From NCBI GenBank assembly GCA_907163075.1, contig CAJQTY010000001.1, forward strand, positions 2,852,001 to 2,916,000: a stretch of DNA of 64,000 bases, written 5' to 3'. A program made the position numbers and the translations under genes. The notes below the pieces were generated by a model. That model saw only the letters and a program-made list of their open reading frames with translations. It did not search any database and was not told the origin of the DNA. The first letter of the stretch is position 1; the number at the start of each line of letters is the position of its first letter. Positions 49,156-57,504 of this stretch are shown one piece after another. This stretch comes from an uncultured Rhodocyclaceae bacterium (GTDB lineage: Bacteria > Pseudomonadota > Gammaproteobacteria > Burkholderiales > Rhodocyclaceae).

Positions 49156-49320
49156 TTATCGGGTGTTTGGATGGGCAGCGGCCAATGCCTGGACGGCGCG
49201 CATCAGGGCCTCGCCGGCATTTAGGGGCTTGGCCTGTGGCTTGGTCGGCTGGATGGTCTGGATACCGAAATGGCGCTGCCAGACCGGATGCAGGTTTTTG
49301 GGGATGGACGGGTTATTCAT
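49156..49320 (-). CDS. Small island protein (54 aa)
   Basis: MNNPSIPKNLHPVWQRHFG starts at ATG 49320, with GGAG eight bases upstream; the product ends AALAAAHPNTR. It overlaps the preceding gene by eight bases and is followed 12 bases later by the coiled-coil gene, so it is part of the operon. No family recognised. Confidence 0.6.
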   Translation of the reverse strand: MNNPSIPKNLHPVWQRHFGIQTIQPTKPQAKPLNAGEALMRAVQALAAAHPNTR

Positions 49321-49705
49321 GGAATGATCTCCATAGGGGGCCACCCTCTGCGCCGGGTGGCGTGGCGTTGGAATGAAAGCGGAGCAGTCCTGGCCAGCGC
49401 TCGAAACCTCGGCGCTGATCTGGTTGGTCGCCATACGGCGTGAAGCCCTCGCAGCGACGTGGCAGATCCCGGATCGGCTGGTAGCCGCGATTGGCGACCA
49501 CCGCTTTGTTCTTTGGGCCGGCGGCCCGGCAGACGCCGCTCATCGCCAGTTGGCTGCAATCGGTGCAACAAATGCGGTCGTCGAGTGAGTGGTTCGGATT
49601 CGCAAGATTCGCATCGCTTCGCACAGGCGCAAACGTAGGCGCAGTGGGCTCTTTCGCGGGATTCGCAAGATTCGCAGCCAGAGGGCGTGAGAACTGGAAA
49701 GTCAT
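49313..49705 (-). CDS. Cysteine-containing island protein with ANLANP repeats
   Basis: The product of about 130 residues begins MTFQFSRPLAANLANPAKEP and has a second ANLANP unit, both encoded by a nine-base DNA repeat, then a Cys cluster (RICCTDCSQLAMSGVC) that could bind zinc. It starts inside the DUF3987 stop codon (TGATG). Function unknown; the repeated DNA may matter as much as the peptide. Confidence 0.6.
   Translation of the reverse strand: MTFQFSRPLAANLANPAKEPTAPTFAPVRSDANLANPNHSLDDRICCTDCSQLAMSGVCRAAGPKNKAVVANRGYQPIRDLPRRCEGFTPYGDQPDQRRGFERWPGLLRFHSNATPPGAEGGPLWRSFHE
49596..49677. repeat. Nine-base iteron-like repeats (GCGAATCNT), cluster 1
   Basis: On the minus strand GCGAATCTT-GCGAATCCC-GCGAAA (49652-49677) and GCGAAGCGAT-GCGAATCTT-GCGAATCC (49596-49624) repeat with nine-base period. 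They lie inside the frame at 49313-49705 and encode the tripeptide pattern A-N-x, so the period keeps the reading frame. Confidence 0.7.
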
Positions 49706-50724
49706 CACAGCGCCACCAGTTCGTAGGCTTCACGGGCGGTCGGGTGCGCGGTGATAGCGACCCAGCCGTGATGCGCCAGCAATTGCACGACTTTTCTGGC
49801 GGCACCGGCGCTGCGGATGGCCGAAGGGCCATTGCGGTAGATGTCGGCCAACGGGATCGCCCGTCCCGGCCCCATCTTGTCGCGCAACCAGTTCAACACC
49901 TCCTGCGCGAGATTCAGTTCCGTCGATACTTGACCGGCACCCCACAAGCGGGTCGCTTCGGCCAAGTAGTGCTGCATCAGCAGCGCCGCTCGGTCGATGT
50001 GTTCTTCATGGATACCGGTGTCGCCCTCGAACACCGCGAAGGTGCCGGCCATCCGGGTGATGTGTTCTGGTGCCTTCGAGGCCAGCGAACGGATAGGCGC
50101 AAGATCGCCATCACCACCGAGGGCTTTCTCGATGTCGTTGTAGAGAGCCACCCATGCCCGTTTCGCTGATGGCGTCAGGACGATGTTGGGGGGATCGAGT
50201 TCATGGTTGTCGGTGATCGGCCATTCCTGCTCCAGCAGCGCATCCATCCGTGCCGTATAGGCTTGGTACTCGGCGGTACGCCCGAGATCGGTTTCGACGT
50301 ACTTGCGCTGACCGGCGGTAGATTGAGGGAAGCTGACCAGGCAACGCGCCAGGAATCCTTGCTCGCGGGCCAGTGGGTCGGCCAGCAGCAGTGAGGCCAC
50401 AGCGGGTTGCACCATCAGGTGCAAGTTGAGGCGACGCCCGTAGTAGCTGCCGGAGCCATCACCGACGCGAACCCGGTCGAACTCACCGCGATCCCACAGG
50501 CGGGAGAGTGTGGTCAATGTACCCAGTCGCTTCTCGGCACTCATGGCGTAGCCACCGAGAAACTGGCCACCTTCGTCATTGACCAGCCCGATGGCCGGCA
50601 TGCCGACGATCAGTTGCCGATGGATGGCCTCGGTACTTGGCTCCGAGACGATGAACAGCGGCATGACTGGTGCCTTGGGTTTCTCAAGCTCACCAAGCTT
50701 GGCTTGCTTGGCATCACCGCTCAA
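49705..50724 (-). CDS. DUF3987 protein, C-terminal part (second frame of a split gene)
   Basis: The 339-residue frame continues a DUF3987 ATPase: AIGLVNDEGGQFLGGYAMSA, LSRLWDRGEFDRVRVGDGSG, LNLHLMVQPAVASLLLADPL and a C-terminal winged-helix-like part (IRSAGAARKVVQLLAHHGWV). DUF3987 proteins of mobile elements look like replicative RecA-fold ATPases. It can be read only from TTG 50724, which overlaps the TGA of the N-terminal part (TTGA). In relatives known to me the two parts form one protein, so frameshift or coupled reinitiation is needed. Confidence 0.75.
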   Translation of the reverse strand: MSGDAKQAKLGELEKPKAPVMPLFIVSEPSTEAIHRQLIVGMPAIGLVNDEGGQFLGGYAMSAEKRLGTLTTLSRLWDRGEFDRVRVGDGSGSYYGRRLNLHLMVQPAVASLLLADPLAREQGFLARCLVSFPQSTAGQRKYVETDLGRTAEYQAYTARMDALLEQEWPITDNHELDPPNIVLTPSAKRAWVALYNDIEKALGGDGDLAPIRSLASKAPEHITRMAGTFAVFEGDTGIHEEHIDRAALLMQHYLAEATRLWGAGQVSTELNLAQEVLNWLRDKMGPGRAIPLADIYRNGPSAIRSAGAARKVVQLLAHHGWVAITAHPTAREAYELVAL

Positions 50725-51179
50725 TTTTTTTTGTCGGCGAGGATGCGTTTGGCGGCGGCCTCGTAGATTTCGGCGGACTTCTCGTAGGTCTCCCGATAGA
50801 CGACGAATTGCTGCATCAGGATGCGTTGCCGGGCACGCACTCCGGCCAATGCCCAGCCATCTGCAGCGGATTTGCGTTCGCCGGATTCGCCCAGGGTGAG
50901 GAAGAACTCCGATAACGGAGACACCCGACCATCGACGATCACGTTGGCGTGGGGTTGGGCCACCTGATTCATCGCCGCCAGAATGGATTGGCCGATCAGC
51001 GCGACCGGGGCCTGGATGATTTCGTGCATCTTCTGTACGACACCGGTACCAATGGGGCCGAGGGCTTCTAGCGGGTAGGGTGTCGGCGGATCAAATTCGC
51101 GTGACAGCGGCAGCGGATCGGGGCGATCTTCCTCGGCCCAGGACGGGCGGGAAACTTGAGATGAGCTGACCACCGTCAT
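50721..51179 (-). CDS. DUF3987 protein, N-terminal part (first frame of a split gene)
   Basis: The 152-residue frame (start ATG 51179, overlapping the AlpA-like stop) holds YPLEALGPIGTGVVQKMHEI and the P-loop-like LTLGESGERKSAAD (GxSGERKS), typical of the N-terminal half of DUF3987. It ends ILADKKN at a TGA immediately after eight A residues (minus strand). Slipping back one base on this run would join it to the second frame as ADKKKLSGDAK. Confidence 0.75.
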   Translation of the reverse strand: MTVVSSSQVSRPSWAEEDRPDPLPLSREFDPPTPYPLEALGPIGTGVVQKMHEIIQAPVALIGQSILAAMNQVAQPHANVIVDGRVSPLSEFFLTLGESGERKSAADGWALAGVRARQRILMQQFVVYRETYEKSAEIYEAAAKRILADKKN

Positions 51180-51412
51180 GCCCGCCCGGTACCGGTGCAG
51201 TCCGCCAGATGCCCGTCGATGAAGGCGGCAATGTCCTGGCGGCGATAACGAATGCAGCGCCCGACACGCACAAAGGGAAGATGCGGACGACCCTTGACGC
51301 GCCAGGTGGCGAGTGTGGCTGGTTGAATCTTGAGGAGAGATGCCGCCTCGTCCTCGGTGAGGAGGATGGTGACTTCTGCCGTACGGGTACGGCGACTTTG
51401 ATCGATGCCCAT
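51176..51412 (-). CDS. AlpA-like HTH protein (excisionase family)
   Basis: The 78-residue product is a MerR/excisionase-type winged HTH: LTEDEAASLLKIQPATLATW, then RVKGRPHLPFVRVGRCIRYR, RQDIAAFI. Such proteins direct excision or regulate element genes. It overlaps the DUF3987 gene by four bases. Confidence 0.85.
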   Translation of the reverse strand: MGIDQSRRTRTAEVTILLTEDEAASLLKIQPATLATWRVKGRPHLPFVRVGRCIRYRRQDIAAFIDGHLADCTGTGRA

Positions 51413-51492
51413 CTGCCTGCACTGCCTTTCATCGAGAGACGCATATCAGCGTCGATGAAGGTCAGCTTAGGCAGTGCTATGGATGAATAGCC

Positions 51493-52467
51493 CTATTCAT
51501 CCGGGATGTCCGCAAGTTTGCGGCGTAGACTGTCGATGCGGATTTTTTGGTACTGAGATTCGCCCTCGTGGCGGTAGAAGACAAAGACATCGTTGGCATC
51601 TTCGAACAGCACGCCCTCGATCATCTGCTCGCCAGAATAGAGATACTCGATATGATCGAGCACCTTCTTGATATCGCGGCTACCGATCTCCTGAACAATC
51701 GCATTGAGCGCACGGGTGATCCGGGCGGTGGCACCCCGTGGGCGTCCATTGCGGAATGGGGCGACGACTGCTTCGGCCTTGCGGGCTTTACTGCGCAGCG
51801 TGGCGATTTGAGACTCAGCCTTTTTGAGCGCAACGGGATCGGGTGCGCTGGCGGCGAAGTTCGCCATGAGCAGGAATTTCTCGGCGGTGCCTGTCCGATC
51901 AGCAGCATCGCGCCAGAGGCCGCGTTCCCACCCTGCGATATCGGAACGTAAGCAATGGATGTCTTCGTCGTCGTTGTGGCCGATGCCTGCTTGCTGCATC
52001 TCGTCCTCAATACCGATGACAATTTCACCGTAGGTTTCTGCTATCAGCCGTGCTTCGTGAATGGCCAGCAGCGCAAATATCTGGGCATCGGACAGGGTGG
52101 GTGGGTCATGCGGGATACGCGTTGTCCAGAGACTGCGGGCGGCTGCAATGTAGCTGCCGTGGTGTTCGGCGTGCTGGTGGATAGCAAGGTTGGATCGGAC
52201 GATGCCGATGGCCGCCTGCAGCGCCCAGTCGGGACAGCCTGCCGTGGTCAGTGGTTCGAGGAAGGTACGGGCGTTGTGAACAACGGCATCGAGGCGGTCG
52301 AACTCGGCGGTGATCTGTGGCCATAACCAGTACTGCCCGTGGGTGATGCGCAAATCGTTGAGATCACCTGTCAGTGGATTGAATGGCCCACTCCCATCGA
52401 TAGCACCCTCGTCCGCGTCGCTGGCGGCTCGGGTGGTTTGCTCATCGGATGAGGGAGGGTTTGCCAT
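51493..52467 (-). CDS. Hypothetical island protein (324 aa)
   Basis: The product has a disordered acidic N-terminus, a helical middle (ALQAAIGIVRSNLAIHQHAE, FALLAIHEARLIAETYGEIV), a basic linker (RNGRPRGATARITRALNAIV) and a C-terminal part with VLFEDANDVFVFYRHEGESQ. No Shine-Dalgarno is obvious. No family recognised; it is the first gene after the repeat-rich block and is transcribed away from it. Confidence 0.7.
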   Translation of the reverse strand: MANPPSSDEQTTRAASDADEGAIDGSGPFNPLTGDLNDLRITHGQYWLWPQITAEFDRLDAVVHNARTFLEPLTTAGCPDWALQAAIGIVRSNLAIHQHAEHHGSYIAAARSLWTTRIPHDPPTLSDAQIFALLAIHEARLIAETYGEIVIGIEDEMQQAGIGHNDDEDIHCLRSDIAGWERGLWRDAADRTGTAEKFLLMANFAASAPDPVALKKAESQIATLRSKARKAEAVVAPFRNGRPRGATARITRALNAIVQEIGSRDIKKVLDHIEYLYSGEQMIEGVLFEDANDVFVFYRHEGESQYQKIRIDSLRRKLADIPDE

Positions 52468-52489
52468 TTATGTTTTCAGTTCTCGTGCC

Positions 52490-52606
52490 TGCGAATCGTG
52501 CGAATTCCGCGAAACTCCTTATGCCGCATGGCTCTGCGCCAATGCGAAGCCGTGCGAATCGTGCGACAGGCAGGACAAGGTTTCGCAACATTCGCAGGAT
52601 TCGCAT
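52490..52606. repeat. Nine-base iteron-like repeats in both orientations, cluster 2
   Basis: Plus-strand GCGAATCGT-GCGAATTCC-GCGAAA (52491-52514) and GCGAAGCCGT-GCGAATCGT-GCGA (52543-52566) face a minus-strand copy GCGAATCCT-GCGAATGTT-GCGAAA (52581-52606). The opposite orientation can form a large hairpin. The block is outside any convincing gene. Confidence 0.7.
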
Positions 52607-52884
52607 GGGTCATTTTACGGGTGTGCGTTGATGCGGTCACCTGCGACGGTATGGACCAGAAGCCTTGACCATCACGACTGTCACCACCGTCACGTCTGCA
52701 GCGTCGGTGATGATGGTGATGGTCGTGACGATCACTCGTATTGTTATGTTCGCCGGGAGGGATGTATGCACAGGCGAAAGGGGTCCTTCCTGGCGATAAA
52801 CCCATGCGGGAGGCGACAGCGCGGCATTGCGCTACCGTCAGAGTGCAAACCGAGGTTTGCAGGGTTTGCGGTTTGCACCCCGGC

Positions 52885-53046
52885 AAGGGTGTGCGTTGAA
52901 TTCACACCCTTTGAACAGAAAACCGCCACCCATTTCAAAGCCAGTGCTGGCGCTGCTTTTAGCCGATTTCAGTGCCAAAAGATGGCAAAACGGCCACCGA
53001 GACCGATGGCCGGCGAAAAGGGTGTCGCTTGAATCGATACCCTTTG
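52885..53046. repeat. Pair of 29-bp inverted repeats (AAGGGTGT ... ACCCTTTG)
   Basis: Copies at 52885-52913 and 53018-53046 share both outer arms (AAGGGTGT and ACCCTTTG) and a central TTGAAT: 23 of 29 positions. They are 133 bp apart in the same orientation, just downstream of the DUF3489 stop. Each is itself an imperfect palindrome, so they may be binding sites of a dimeric protein. Confidence 0.7.
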
Positions 53047-53057
53047 GCGGTTTGCAG

Positions 53058-53582
53058 TCAGGCGATCCGATAGACGCGCTCGCCTGTGGCATCTTTGGCA
53101 GACACGATGTTCAGGCCAAGCTTTTTCTTGAGCGCGCCGGCGAACGTGCCGCGCACGGTGTGGGCCTGCCAGCCGGTAGATTCCATGATCTGCTGAATCG
53201 TTGTGCCGTCAGGGTGCCGCAGCATTTGGATCACGGTGGCCTGCTTGCTGTTCTCGCGGGTGCGCGGCTTGGTGTCGGTGCGATCTTGCGCCCAGTTGGC
53301 CTCTGCGGCCGACACGGCGGCCTCGATTTCGGCATCTGGGGTGACGGGTGCCGGTACCTTGCGTTTGCGCCCAACGGCGGCAAAGGCGGCATCGGTCAAG
53401 TAGTACTCGACGTGCTCAGGGTGTTGAAACTTGGTAATCAGGGCGCGGGCGAGCAGCCCATCGATGACGGCGGTTTTGGCACCGCCGCGTAGATTGGTTG
53501 GCAAGGGTTCGATGTTGCCATCCGGACGGGCGGAAGCCGCTTTGATGACGGTGGATTGGGTGGTGGTCAGTTTGACGTTCAT
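53058..53582 (-). CDS. DUF3489 protein
   Basis: The 174-residue product (start ATG 53582, GGAG six bases upstream) has an N-terminal winged-helix-like part (LTTTQSTVIKAASARPDGNI), an Ala-rich linker, and the DUF3489 signature at the C-terminus (QATVIQMLRHPDGTTIQQIM, ESTGWQAHTVRGTFAGALKK, GLNIVSAKDATGERVYRI). DUF3489 genes accompany serine-recombinase/DUF2924 elements; probably DNA-binding. Confidence 0.88.
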   Translation of the reverse strand: MNVKLTTTQSTVIKAASARPDGNIEPLPTNLRGGAKTAVIDGLLARALITKFQHPEHVEYYLTDAAFAAVGRKRKVPAPVTPDAEIEAAVSAAEANWAQDRTDTKPRTRENSKQATVIQMLRHPDGTTIQQIMESTGWQAHTVRGTFAGALKKKLGLNIVSAKDATGERVYRIA

Positions 53583-53610
53583 GATCATCTCCGATAGTTG
53601 GTGGGCGTCG

Positions 53611-53814
53611 TCACTCACCATTGCCGCCGAAGATCGCCAGTAACTCTTCCAGCCCTGCCTCCACCCGCCCGAGATCGCCGACGTGGCCCCAATGGATGGC
53701 ATCGGGATCGTGACCGAAATGGTCGTCGGCGAGTTGCTGCAGCCGTTCCAGTTTGGCGTGGATGGCGGCGGTGCGGTCGAGGTAGGCGTCGAGGGCGGTT
53801 TGCTTGGCGTTCAT
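53611..53814 (-). CDS. Small helical island protein
   Basis: The 67-residue product (NAKQTALDAYLDRTAAIHAK, LERLQQLADDHFGHDP, LEELLAIFGGN) is mostly helical and resembles short hypothetical proteins of similar elements. ATG 53814 with GGAG six bases upstream is preferred over the adjacent ATG at 53817. It is the first gene of the minus-strand set; 183 bp of divergent promoter region separate it from the plus-strand cargo. Confidence 0.65.
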   Translation of the reverse strand: MNAKQTALDAYLDRTAAIHAKLERLQQLADDHFGHDPDAIHWGHVGDLGRVEAGLEELLAIFGGNGE

Positions 53815-53997
53815 CATGGGCTCCGTGATGTGATTGACGACATCACCATGAACGCGCTGTTCAATCTGGAAGCCAAGCTACTCAGTGATTCATTTCGCAT
53901 CAAAGGATAGTCCGCGAATGCCAGACCTGATAAATTACAACCTTTGCGATTGAAACCGACTTTATGCGACCCGAACCCCTGCATCCGGAGTGCTGCC

Positions 53998-54210
53998 ATG
54001 ACTGCTGAACCGTGGGCTTCCGTCGACCAGATTGCCGAGCATCTGGGCGTGACGCGCGACTCGATCTACCGCTGGATCGACCGCAAAGGCCTACCCGCCC
54101 ACCGTGTAGGTCGACTGTGGAAATTCCAGCTCTCTGAGGTCGATGAATGGGTGCGCGCGGGTGGTGCCGATGAAGACAAAATGAACGATTCAATAGGAAA
54201 CCAACCATGA
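53998..54210 (+). CDS. HTH (excisionase/MerR-like) protein, first gene of the restriction operon
   Basis: The 70-residue product has [46 protein letters not shown]: a helix_turn_helix_17-type DNA-binding domain. GGAG lies eight bases before ATG 53998. It overlaps hsdM by four bases (ATGA). Small HTH genes of this type often precede type I hsdM; a role as controller of the restriction operon is likely but unproven. Confidence 0.85.
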   Translation: MTAEPWASVDQIAEHLGVTRDSIYRWIDRKGLPAHRVGRLWKFQLSEVDEWVRAGGADEDKMNDSIGNQP

Positions 54211-56342
54211 CCAGTTCCCAACAACGCGCCGAACTGCAGCGCCGCATTTGGCAAATCGCCAATGATGTCCGTGGCGCCGTCGACGGCTGGGATTTCAAGC
54301 AATACGTGCTCGGCACTCTGTTCTATCGCTTCATCAGCGAAAACTTTGCGGCCTACATCGAAGGCGGTGACGACAGCATCAACTATGCCCAATTGCCCGA
54401 CAGCGTCATCACCGCTGAGATCAAAGATGACGCTATCAAGACCAAGGGCTATTTCATCTACCCCAGTCAGTTGTTTGCCAAGGTAGCTGCGACCGCCAAT
54501 ATCAACGAAAGCCTGAACACTGATCTGGCCACCATCTTTGCCGCCATTGAAAGCTCAGCCAACGGCTACCCATCCGAGCGCGATATCAAAGGCCTATTTG
54601 CCGATTTCGACACCACCAGCAACCGCCTTGGCAACACGGTAAAGGATAAAAATCTCCGCCTGGCCGCCGTGCTCAAGGGCGTGGCCGAGCTGAACTTTGC
54701 CGATTTTGAAGGTAGCAACATCGACCTCTTCGGCGATGCCTACGAATTCCTCATCTCCAGCTACGCCGCCAACGCCGGCAAATCCGGCGGCGAGTTTTTC
54801 ACCCCGCAGCATGTATCCAAACTGATCGCCCAGTTGGCCATGCACAAGCAAACCAGCGTCAACAAGATTTACGACCCGGCCTGCGGCTCCGGCTCGCTGC
54901 TGCTGCAGGCCAAAAAGCACTTCGATGCGCACATCATCGAAGACGGCTTCTTCGGGCAAGAAATCAACCACACCACTTACAACCTGGCGCGGATGAACAT
55001 GTTCTTGCACAACATCAACTACGACAAGTTCAACGTTCAGCTCGGCAACACCCTGATCGAACCACATTTTGGCGACGACAAGCCCTTTGATGCCATCGTC
55101 TCCAACCCGCCGTATTCGGTGAAGTGGATCGGCTCGGACGACCCCACGCTGATCAACGACGAACGCTTTGCCCCGGCGGGCGTGCTCGCGCCCAAATCCA
55201 AGGCCGACTTTGCCTTTGTGCTGCACGCCCTCAGCTACCTTTCCAGCAAAGGCCGTGCAGCCATCGTCTGCTTCCCCGGCATCTTTTACCGGGGCGGTGC
55301 CGAGCAGAAAATCCGCCAGTATCTGATCGATAACAACTACGTCGAAACCGTGATCTCGCTGGCGCCCAACCTGTTCTACGGCACCACCATCGCCGTGACG
55401 ATTCTGGTGCTGTCCAAACACAAAACCGACACCACCACCCAGTTCATCGACGCCAGCGGGCTGTTCAAGAAAGATACCAATAACAATGTGCTGTTGGACG
55501 CGCACATCGACCAGATCATGGCGGTGTTCGACAGCAAGGCAAATGTCGATCACTTTGCCCAGTCCATCCCGTTCGAGAAGGTGGCCGCCAACGACTACAA
55601 CCTATCGGTCAGCAGCTACGTCGATGCCAAAGACAACCGCGAGGTGGTAAACATCGAAAGGCTCAATGATGAGCTAGAAGCGACGGTTGAAAAAATCGAC
55701 CAGCTGCGCGCCAAAATTGATTCCATTGTTGTGAGATTTGGAGAGACAGGAACTGAGAGCTTTGTTGAAAAGCTACTCCAAGGATATGAAGTCAGCTGGA
55801 CCACCTTGGGAGATGATGATTTTGTTGAAATAGCAAACAATGCTCGGAGGCCTGTAAAGGCATCTCTGCGTAAACCAGGAGCAACCCCATATTACGGTGC
55901 AAATAACATTCAAGACTTTGTTGAAGGACATACTCACGATGGCGAGTACGTGTTGATAGCGGAGGACGGTTCGGCAAGCCTCGAGAATTACTCTATTCAA
56001 TATGCAATCGGAAAGTTTTGGGCCAACAATCATGTCCATGTTGTTCGCGGAAAAGCATGTTTGAACACCAGATTCCTATACCACTATTTACGCACAGTTA
56101 ACTTTATTCCGTACTTGCCAAACAAAGACAGATCAAAACTAACAAAGGGAGACATGATAAAAATATCCATCCCTCTCCCTTGCCCTAATAGACCTGATAA
56201 GTCTCTAGAGATTCAAGCGGAAATTGTCAGCATTCTGGACGCATTTGCCGAGCTTAATGCCGAGGTTAATGCAAGAAATAAACAGCACAACTTCTATCGC
56301 CGTGCCCTTTTGGGATTTCCTGCGCCAGATGTAGCGACATAA
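54207..56342 (+). CDS. hsdM: Type I restriction-modification HsdM fused to a half HsdS (modification plus one target-recognition domain)
   Basis: N6-adenine methyltransferase of a type I system with its specificity part attached. The 711-residue product has the HsdM N-terminal domain (residues about 8-140), SAM motif DPACGSGS at residue 223, and catalytic NPPY at 300-303. Near residue 510, where HsdM normally ends, it runs on with [19 protein letters not shown], the usual start of an HsdS, one target-recognition domain, and the conserved helical spacer ([20 protein letters not shown]). There is no second recognition domain. The DNA from about 55725 is visibly AT-richer than the hsdM part, suggesting acquisition of the recognition domain. 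prrC starts one base after the stop. Confidence 0.9.
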   Translation: MTSSQQRAELQRRIWQIANDVRGAVDGWDFKQYVLGTLFYRFISENFAAYIEGGDDSINYAQLPDSVITAEIKDDAIKTKGYFIYPSQLFAKVAATANINESLNTDLATIFAAIESSANGYPSERDIKGLFADFDTTSNRLGNTVKDKNLRLAAVLKGVAELNFADFEGSNIDLFGDAYEFLISSYAANAGKSGGEFFTPQHVSKLIAQLAMHKQTSVNKIYDPACGSGSLLLQAKKHFDAHIIEDGFFGQEINHTTYNLARMNMFLHNINYDKFNVQLGNTLIEPHFGDDKPFDAIVSNPPYSVKWIGSDDPTLINDERFAPAGVLAPKSKADFAFVLHALSYLSSKGRAAIVCFPGIFYRGGAEQKIRQYLIDNNYVETVISLAPNLFYGTTIAVTILVLSKHKTDTTTQFIDASGLFKKDTNNNVLLDAHIDQIMAVFDSKANVDHFAQSIPFEKVAANDYNLSVSSYVDAKDNREVVNIERLNDELEATVEKIDQLRAKIDSIVVRFGETGTESFVEKLLQGYEVSWTTLGDDDFVEIANNARRPVKASLRKPGATPYYGANNIQDFVEGHTHDGEYVLIAEDGSASLENYSIQYAIGKFWANNHVHVVRGKACLNTRFLYHYLRTVNFIPYLPNKDRSKLTKGDMIKISIPLPCPNRPDKSLEIQAEIVSILDAFAELNAEVNARNKQHNFYRRALLGFPAPDVAT

Positions 56343-56343
56343 C

Positions 56344-57504
56344 ATGGGCAAAACGCTGACCGAAATCGCACAGCAGCTGAAAGATGCCAACAAGAAGGTG
56401 CAGCTGATCTATGCCTTCAACGGCACGGGCAAGACGCGTCTGTCGCGGGCATTCAAAGATTTGATTGCCCCTAAAACCGATGCTGAAGATGGGCAGCAGT
56501 CAGATTTGGCGCAAAAGAAAATCCTCTACTACAGCGCGTTCACCGAAGATTTGTTCTATTGGGATAACGATCTGGATGGTGATGCCGAGCCCAAGCTGAA
56601 AATCCAGCCCAACTCATTCACCAAATGGGTGCTTGACGAGCAAGGCCAAGACCGGAATGTGACCTCCACCTTTCAGCACTACACCAATGACAAGTTGACG
56701 CCGAATTTCAGCTCAGACTTTTCGGAGGTCAGTTTTTCATTCGAGCGCGGCAATAACGAGCGTTCCGGGCACATCAAGCTATCCAAAGGCGAGGAAAGCA
56801 ACTTTATTGGGAGCGTGTTTCATTCGCTCATTGATCAGATGAATTCTGAGCTGAACATTGCAGAGGCCGAAAATCGGTCCACGGATGTTTTCAATAATTT
56901 GGAATATGATTTCATTGATGATCCGGTTAGCTCTTTAGATGACAACCACCTGATTCAGTTGGCCGTAGACTTGGCGCAGTTGGTCAAATCAAACGAATCT
57001 AGTGTCAAGTTCATCATCACGACGCACAACCCACTTTTCTTCAACGTGCTTTGCAACGAGTTCGGTAGCGATGAAAAAACCGAGCACTACAGCTGGAAGT
57101 CAAAATGGTTCAGTAAGTCACGGTTGGAGAAAAATGGTGATGGCAGTTCTCATCTAGCAGAACAGCCAAACGATTCCCCTTTTGCATATCACCTGCACCT
57201 GATATCGCAGCTTGAGGAAGCCATAAAAAGTGGGCAGATCGAAAAATATCACTTCAACCTGCTTCGAAATATTCTCGAAAAGACGGCGACATTTCTTGGG
57301 TACAAAAGGTGGGAGCATCTTCTGCCGGAAACGGACGATGGCTTGCCTAATCCGTACGCCAAGCGAATTGTGAACTTCTCAAGTCATTCGAAACACGCTG
57401 CCGAAGAAGTGTCACCACTGAAGCCAGAAGAGAAGCAGGTTCTGGAAAAATTGGTCAAGCACGTTGTCGAGCACCATCGATTTTGGCAGGAAAAAACCAC
57501 ATGA
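56344..57504 (+). CDS. prrC: PrrC-type anticodon nuclease
   Basis: PrrC cleaves tRNA-Lys in the anticodon loop when phage disarms the host restriction enzyme. The 386-residue product starts [12 protein letters not shown] as in E. coli PrrC. ATPase motifs: [11 protein letters not shown] (Lys30), signature LSKGEES (146-152), Walker [12 protein letters not shown] (190-200), switch His228 in ITTHN. The nuclease triad of PrrC (Arg320, Glu324, His356 in E. coli) is matched by Arg308 and Glu312 (LLRNILEK) and His348 (NFSSHS). PFAYHLHL (279-286) corresponds to the PrrC-specific motif. Lying between hsdMS and hsdR, as in the prr locus, it overlaps hsdR by four bases. It should be latent while bound to the restriction complex. 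Confidence 0.92.
   Translation: MGKTLTEIAQQLKDANKKVQLIYAFNGTGKTRLSRAFKDLIAPKTDAEDGQQSDLAQKKILYYSAFTEDLFYWDNDLDGDAEPKLKIQPNSFTKWVLDEQGQDRNVTSTFQHYTNDKLTPNFSSDFSEVSFSFERGNNERSGHIKLSKGEESNFIGSVFHSLIDQMNSELNIAEAENRSTDVFNNLEYDFIDDPVSSLDDNHLIQLAVDLAQLVKSNESSVKFIITTHNPLFFNVLCNEFGSDEKTEHYSWKSKWFSKSRLEKNGDGSSHLAEQPNDSPFAYHLHLISQLEEAIKSGQIEKYHFNLLRNILEKTATFLGYKRWEHLLPETDDGLPNPYAKRIVNFSSHSKHAAEEVSPLKPEEKQVLEKLVKHVVEHHRFWQEKTT

Larger units (their letters stand above)
52468..53057. other. 590-bp gene-free, repeat-rich block of the island
   Basis: No convincing gene on either strand. It holds the iteron cluster at 52490-52606, a GT/AC-rich self-complementary stretch (about 52660-52735, with ATCACGAC and GTCGTGA arms), an inverted repeat GTGCAAACC / GGTTTGCAC (52843-52878), and two 29-bp near-identical inverted repeats at 52885 and 53018. 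Candidate origin or control region of the element; inference from repeat density only. Confidence 0.6.

Noticed and set aside
49596..49677. CRISPR-like short repeats
   Set aside because: The repeat unit is only nine bases with no spacers of constant length, and no cas gene is in the window.
52310..53032. 240-codon plus-strand frame and 136-codon minus-strand frame in the repeat block
   Set aside because: Low-complexity translations (His, Asp, Cys runs) that follow the iterons and other repeats, without Shine-Dalgarno or family signature.
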